A stretch of 64,000 nucleotides of DNA, taken from NCBI GenBank assembly GCA_027625915.1, contig JANTQA010000017.1, positions 310,001 through 374,000 of the forward strand, given 5' to 3'. The DNA is from Anaeramoeba flamelloides (Eukaryota; Metamonada; Anaeramoebidae). Under the pieces are notes generated by a model. That model saw only the letters and a list, made by a program, of their open reading frames with translations, did no database searches and had not been told where the DNA came from. Each line of letters opens with the position of its first letter. The stretch's first letter is position 1. Below, piece by piece: positions 57,525 to 64,000 of this stretch. Both the position numbers and the translations under genes were made by a program.

Positions 57525-58176
57525 GTTAGGCGCTATACAATACTCTAATAACACCCCATAAAACTTGAAGACACACCACAAAAATATTTTGAATTAATTA
57601 AAAAACCAAAACTATTGAAGTTATCCTTCAAGTTCAACAATTCTAAAATTCAGGGCATTTAATAACTACCTAAATAGATAATACTGTGAACTCAATAAAA
57701 AATTCAAATAAATTTTGTACTTTATGTTGAAAATATGAACAAGAAGGAGATTATCGAAAATATTGATCATTTTTTATGGGTATTTCCTTCCTATGAAAAT
57801 GATAAATTAATATTTCAAAATAAATTCAAAGAATTAAAACAAAATGACTTAATTTCAAACTGTGATAGTTTGAAATTATTTTAATTGATTACTAATCGTA
57901 AAAACTATAATTTTACTCTTAAATTTCTGGAAGGGAATTTACGTATAAGGGCAACTAGAGTGTAATTTACCCTTCTTCAATAATAAAAAAAAAAATTTAA
58001 ATAAAATTTGTTCTTTATGAATAAAAATTCATCAAAAAAAAAAAAAGTAAAAAAAAAAAAAATGATGTTAATTCTTTTACTAATGTATAAATATATATAT
58101 ACATATACACACATATATATATATAGATATATAATGAAATAAAAAAAAAAGTCTTCTTATTTTAAAAATGTCAAGC

Positions 58177-59256
58177 TTAATTTTTTGGAGGAAAGAAAAA
58201 AAGCTTGTATTGTTCAAGAGCATTACTTAAATAATTATAATTATTGGAATTAAAAATGCGTTTAAAAAGTAATAAAATAATTTCAGGAAGAGAATCTAAA
58301 GAAAAGTAAATTCTATTTTTTTTAATATAGCTAATAAAGTCGGAAGAATGTTCACTAAACTGTGAAAAGCACTTTTTTTTTAAAATTTTTAATTTTGAAT
58401 TTGATGCTTTTTGATGTTTCAAGGTTAGAGAATGTGTAATAATATTATCAAGAAATAATTGTATAACATTAAAACAGAAAAGCTTAGTTTCTGACAATTT
58501 GAATTCATTATCATTTGATTTTGAGGTTGCTAAAATATCAATTATTTTGGATTTGATCTTTTGTAAATGTGGTAATAACTGATGATTCTCAATTGATTTT
58601 GAATCTAATGCGGAATAGGAAAGAAACCGAACGTAAAGAAAAAATAAAAATTTATATTCAGATGTATCTGGCAATTTGATTAGGCGGAACAATTCATTAT
58701 TGCCTTCAACTGATCGAACAACTATTTTACTCGTTAAAAGTGAAGATTTATATTCGTAAAGTTTAATAATGGACAAAAATAAATAAAATTTATAGTCGAT
58801 TGAACTATATAGATAATCCATTACTTTCCTACCATCGATCTGATCCAAATTTTTATAAATTAATTTCAAGCAATTAATTGTTCCATTTTCAATAGATAAA
58901 TTTACACAAAAAATTTCTTCTAGAATTTCGATTTTATATCTCTCGGGAAGATCATCTAAAGTAAATATTATTTCAATTAAATTAATAGATTTTTCACTAT
59001 TTTCCTGGATATATAATTTCAAAGACGACATAAGCTTTCGTAATATGGTGTAATTATTTTTAAATCTGATAAAAATTGAAAAGATTTTCTTAAAAATATT
59101 GTATCCAATTACTTGTAAATATCCTAATAAATATTCTAGCATAGTAACAATTAATTTGGAATTTATCTTATTTACAATGTTATCTTTAAAAAAAAAATCA
59201 ATTAAATCTATCCATTTTTTAAAAGACTCTATATTTATATTTTTATTAAGATTCAG

Positions 59257-59297
<41 letters not shown>

Positions 59298-62200
59298 CAC
59301 TATTATCATTATTATCATTACCAATATTATAAATATTATTATCAATAAAAAGGGTATTTTCAGTATTTTCAATATTTCCAATAATATCTTGATTGTTTTG
59401 ATTATTATCATTATTATTCTTTAAATGGATTCCACCAATTAATGCAACAAATTGAATGATTAACTTAATTTTTGTTGATAAAGAATCGACTTCATAAATA
59501 TGGTCATATTCACGATATATATAGTCATCTTTAATTGAAAAAACTGAATAAATCGGATAACTAGAAATTTTCACCCTTCTTGCAAAAGAAAGATATTGCT
59601 CAAGACTAGAATGGAAATCTGAAATTAATAAATTATTCCAATTAAAATTCCGGAAAAATTTGAATTTGTTCGATATTTGCTGTGATTTTTCATAATTACT
59701 TTGATGAACTACGGTCAAAATTAATTGAAATAATTGTGCATAATAAGCACTTATATTCTTTTTTTCAAATTTTTCGAAAATACCGCCACCGCCACGATGG
59801 CTGGTAATACTACCGATCTGAGTACGACTGCTAGAATCATCACGATTACTCTTTTTAAGTCTACTCTTATATTGTTTACCCTTCCCGCCAATAATATTCC
59901 TCTCATAAACGAAATTTTCAAAAAACTCAATATCTAATTGAGTAAAAACGGTTATAGCAAATCGTGAATAGTTCGTTTTTGAAATGATTAACAATGATTT
60001 AATCAATTGTGGATCTGGTATTAAGTTCCTATATCGCATGTCCACATTAAAATATCCATTATAAGTAGAAACATGATCTGCTTCCAATTTATGAATAAAA
60101 TCAATTTTGAAAGTATTGATAAAGCTATTCATTGAATAATTAAATATGTAATTCAATCTACCCAGTGTTTTCAAGAAGGGATCAAATAAATTCTTTTGTC
60201 TAGATTTTGGAATAAAATTATAATTTAATAAAAAATATTTATAGAGATTGTATAGCATTTCAAAGGGTTCCGAAAGGTTTTCTTGAATATTGGAGAATTC
60301 ATTTTTCTTTTTGCTGTTCTCAATAAAGTGGTTAAATATGGTTTGAAATAAATTAAATAATATTGATGTATTCAACTTCATAAAAAAATCATACATCTTT
60401 ATAGTTAAATTGACTATTCTCGTTTTCAGAGTGTCATGAATTATGCGACATAATCTTTGATAAATTTTGAAGGTGAACTTATGGAAGGGTGATTCTAAAA
60501 AGATGTTAATGATACTGGGATCGGTCAATTGATTTACATATTGGATAAACAGATTTTCAAATAAATATAAATATGTCCCTGGGAAATCTTGGATGAAGAA
60601 ATCTTTAATCGACTTTAAATTGAAATTGTATAATTGGGGATTCTTCTGAAAATTTTCAATCGTTAATGTGGAGCTGACAATTTTCATCATTCTGTTAATA
60701 AAATCTCTTCGGGGATACAATTCCAACCATTTGGAAATATTGAATTTATCGATTAAATGCTGGTATTCGGGATTGCTAGTCTCAGTGTACTTTGCAACAA
60801 CACGATTATATAAATTGATCGTTTGTTCGCTATCACAGTTCGGCTCATAGATCTCTTTAATGCGTTCGATCAATTTGTAATTTTTAATACATGCCATTGT
60901 CAGTCCCTCGATTTCGTTGGGGTTCCCCTGGAGGTATATTTTCCCCAATCTTTTGATCACCTTATTATTGAATTCCAGAATGAACGGCGTTTTTCTAATA
61001 TCTTGCCCCAGATCAAATTCCAAGAATTGATAATACCATGCAACGGAACTGCCCGTTAAAAAATCAAAATCATTGATCATCTTGCCTGCTACTAATTCAT
61101 CAAAAAACATGTCTAATTGTAAAAGGCTATTTGTTATTTGATCACCAATTTCAAAATTTTTGCTTTTTGTGGGGATACAATAGGGCAAGGCACGTTTTCT
61201 ATTTTCTTGGATCTTCTTTGAAATATAATTTGAAAATTCGCTGACCTCAATATTATACCGAACTTTTTTTTCAGATTTACACCTTAAACATAGTTGTTTT
61301 TTTTTTTTGGCAACAGCTCTTTTGTTGTACAATGTTTTAATCAATGATAAATACGAATTGTTCAGTGATATGTGTTTTTTTTTATAATCATTAAAATCAT
61401 GTGCATATTTTCTTAAGGTGAATAAAAATCTCTTCATTTTCTTTGAATATTTCTCAAAATTGTCTTGTGTTAAACAAAATATTTCAATGGCATCTTCATT
61501 AATTAATGAGATTTTGGAATGCTTTTTTTGACTTTTTGTCTTTGTTCGCTTTAATTGCTTTAAATCTTTGGATTTTATACTCTTTAAGATTGTTTCCAGA
61601 TTTTCTTTTCCTTTCTCTGAACTTCCATCCTTTTCGACATTCAACTTGTTATTTATAATGTTGATATTTTTGTCACCATTAATATTATGTATATGAATGA
61701 TATGATCAGTATAATTATTTAAATCAAAATATAGCTTTGAATATAAATTAATTTTTTTTAGTTCTTCATCATTAAATTTCAATTGAAAAAATTGAAAATT
61801 ATTATTATTTTTATTTATAAAAGAGTTTTGGGTGAGCATTTCATTTGTAATAAGAAAAGATTTATTTGTGAATTCCATAATTTTTTTTAAATATACATTT
61901 TTAAAAACATTTTGCAATTGATTATAGATATCTATTATTTGTGTATTTTCATATTCTTCCATATTTGTTTTATTTCCCCGATTCCTCTTTTTATTCTTCT
62001 TCTTCTTCTTCTTCTTCTTCTTCTTTTTATTATTATTATTCTTTTTTTTCTTCTTATTCTTCTTCTTCTTCTTATTATTCTTATTCTTATTACCCTTAAT
62101 ATTATTATTATCATCATCATCATTATTATTATTATTTTCATTATTATTATTATTATTCTCATTATCATTACCCTTGATATTATTATTGTTATCATTATCA

Positions 62201-64000
62201 TCATCATTATCATTGTTACCCGTTAATGAATTTAGATATTGATTCAATTTTTTTGATTTTTCATAATTAATAATTAAAAAAATTAATCTATTATAATATT
62301 GTATTATCGTTTGCTTATATTGGATTTTATTATTATTATTGTTGTTATTGTTTTTATTGTTATCGGTGTTGTTAATATTGTTAGTATTATTATTATTATT
62401 ATTTGTATTTTTATTCTTATTATTATTATTGTTGTTGTTTTTTAAACTATTAATTATTGAATTAATTTTATTAATAATAATACCTTTACTAATTTTATAA
62501 TTTGGATTCTTTTTGTCAAATAATTTCCAACCAAAATGATAATTATTTTTTTCATTCTTAATATTAATTGATAAAAAATATAATGAAAAAAAAACATGAT
62601 TAATATAACATTGCATATGAATATTATTTGTTTCAAATTCTAAAAAAAATTCAAACCATTTTTTCAAAAATCTAAAATTTTGATAACTTAATTGATTTTT
62701 ATTATTTTTCATTAATTTCTTAAATGTAATTTTATCATTGTCATTATTCTTCATTATGATTTGACCCAATTCTTTTAAACCATCAAAATTTAAAAAAGTG
62801 TCATAAATTAAAATTGAAAAATAATAATAATACACTTTATTAATAAATGTAATTCTTTGCCCTTTTTTTCTTAATTTTTTTTTTTTAAATAAAGAGATTT
62901 CAATTAAACTAAAAAATTCTTGATTATTATTTAATGAATTTAATTTTGAATATTCATTTTTTAAAAAATGAAAAATTATCATTTGTGAATTATTTTTGAA
63001 GGCAATTTGAAAAATGGAATTCATACAAATAAGAATTTGCCTTTCTTTAAACCAATCTGGTATTAATGAAAAAACTTGAAACCAGAAATCATAAATTTCA
63101 TTTTCGTTAATATTATATATTTTTTCTCTGTTTAAATTCTCCATATTTTTTATATTTTTTTTTTTATATTTATTAATTAAATAAATATTATTTATTTGTG
63201 AAACGATTAAAGAATTCAAAAAGGTGTTTTTTTCTTTAATTTTTAATGAATTTTCGATTGGTAAATAATTAAATTTCGAATCATTTAATAAATGCTTGAT
63301 TATATAAAATATCTTTTTCGAAACATTTACCAAATCATCACTCTTCTTGTTCTTCTGATCCCGATTATTCTTGTTTTCTTGATGAATTAATTCTGGGATA
63401 AAGTTGAATAGCAATAAACAAATACCATAATTCCTTTTAGAGTTAATTAATAAATTAAATAAGTGTTCAATACTTGAATCGTCATTTCCAAAGTCAATTA
63501 TACTTAAAATGACATATGCTAAAAAGTCATCCTTAATTTTTTCCAAATTTGAATTTATCTCAAAAAGAAATTTAACTCTTGGATCGTCAATTTTTAATCT
63601 CTTGTGATATCTATTACCACATTTATCCCAAAATTTCAATTTATAAACTATTTCCCAACAATAATTCTTTTCTTTTTTTGATTTTGTTTTTAAATAATAT
63701 TCGGTAATGAGTGTTAAAATTTGGAAATGGAATTGTTTATTTAAGAATAGATTATCTATTATTGATTCCTCCTTTATTCTTCTTTCATCTGTGTTAACTT
63801 TTTGTTCTTTGTTTTGTCCTTTTTCTTGTCCTTCAACTTGATCTTGTTCTTCCACGTGTTTAATGACACCATAATTTATTTTTTCGATTAATAATTTCAC
63901 TGTTTTTATTTTTGTTTTATTAATTAGATTATTTTTGTTATTATTTATTTTGAGAAATAACCAATTGTGGAATATTTGTAAATCTGGATCTTCTTTTGGT
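58177..64000 (-). CDS. Giant Asn-rich protein, N terminus beyond window
   Basis: Open from the window end to a TAA at 58177-58179, at least 1940 residues. No ATG is needed inside the window, because the frame stays open through 64000. Long Asn, Asn/Asp and Lys runs (coded at about 62310-62440, 61990-62225 and 59262-59340) interrupt a helical, Leu/Ile/Lys-rich protein. Between them is ordinary, better conserved-looking sequence coded at about 59500-61300 (for example CLRCKSEKKVRY, GSSVAWYYQFLEF, WLELYPRRDFINRMM), which suggests an alpha-solenoid-like scaffold. I recognise no family. Asn runs of this kind are common in AT-rich protist genomes and usually lie in loops. No intron is evident. Confidence 0.75.
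61990..62225 (-). repeat. Trinucleotide tract coding Asn/Asp/Lys runs
   Basis: Repeats of AAT, GAT and AAG/AAA codons inside the giant protein gene, with a duplicated IKGN motif between runs. Indels here tend to be whole codons. Confidence 0.85.

Larger units (their letters stand above)
56317..57996 (+). mobile_element. Decayed LINE copy with nested insertions
   Basis: It follows the 48.3 kb copy from GGAGAAGGAATTGGTCTATT (GLFQGGPL) through a FADD motif, here with both Asp kept, to the same 3' end (GCAACTAGAGTGTAA then A-rich). Stop codons are frequent. It is interrupted at 57185-57381 by a MITE and, next to it, by about 220 bp that includes a decayed foldback hairpin (57459-57524). Older than the 48.3 kb copy, judging by divergence. 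Confidence 0.75.

Noticed and set aside
61912-62226. Leu/Ile-rich open frames opposite the Asn/Lys runs
   Set aside because: Mirror of trinucleotide repeats in the giant gene.

Overview
The window is AT-rich nuclear DNA from a eukaryote, most likely a free-living or commensal protist. The evidence is GT-AG introns, LINE and mariner-type repeats, long A, T and TA tracts, and Asn/Lys-rich proteins. The standard code fits, and all six host genes end in TAA. Protein style (Glu-rich coiled coil with an SH3 domain, expanded papain-like proteins, Asn runs) recalls amoeboid protists such as Anaeramoeba or dictyostelids, but nothing here fixes the lineage.

Six host genes are supported. (1) A minus-strand SH3 plus coiled-coil protein (4158-6395) has its SH3 domain split by a 540 bp intron. 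(2, 3) Two divergently transcribed paralogues (23906-26869 minus and 27617-30622 plus) encode secreted, C-terminally anchored proteins built of repeated beta-propeller-like strands. (4) A five-exon papain-fold gene (36720-46570 plus) has a signal peptide, I29 prodomain, peptidase fold, FN3-like domain and C-terminal membrane anchor. Its catalytic Cys, His and Asn and its oxyanion Gln are all replaced, and two of its introns are filled with repeats. (5) A seven-membrane-segment protein lies at 51470-52549 minus. (6) A giant Asn-rich protein (58177 to beyond the window end, minus) is incomplete at its N terminus.

The rest is repeat-rich. At 11.25-13.62 kb a tandem array of about 405 bp units consists almost wholly of short hairpins, including many GGCC-cored ones, and ends in an exact 26 bp inversion. 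Downstream come a cluster of palindromic TA-flanked MITEs (nine copies in the window), two diverged copies of a 160-175 bp element with compensatory base changes in two stems, and a decayed CACTA-like transposase gene (17.9-21.8 kb). LINE pieces occur at about 8.5, 23.4, 39.1, 42.4-44.3, 48.3-49.6 and 56.3-58.0 kb. The 48.3 kb copy keeps a perfect 16 bp target-site duplication, and the 56.3 kb copy is interrupted by a MITE. A further unknown repeat forms a palindrome at 39.3-40.3 kb next to a (CA)74 tract and recurs at 46.85-47.34 kb.

The items most worth following are the hairpin array with its flipped segment, the paired structured-RNA-like elements, and the membrane-anchored pseudoprotease.
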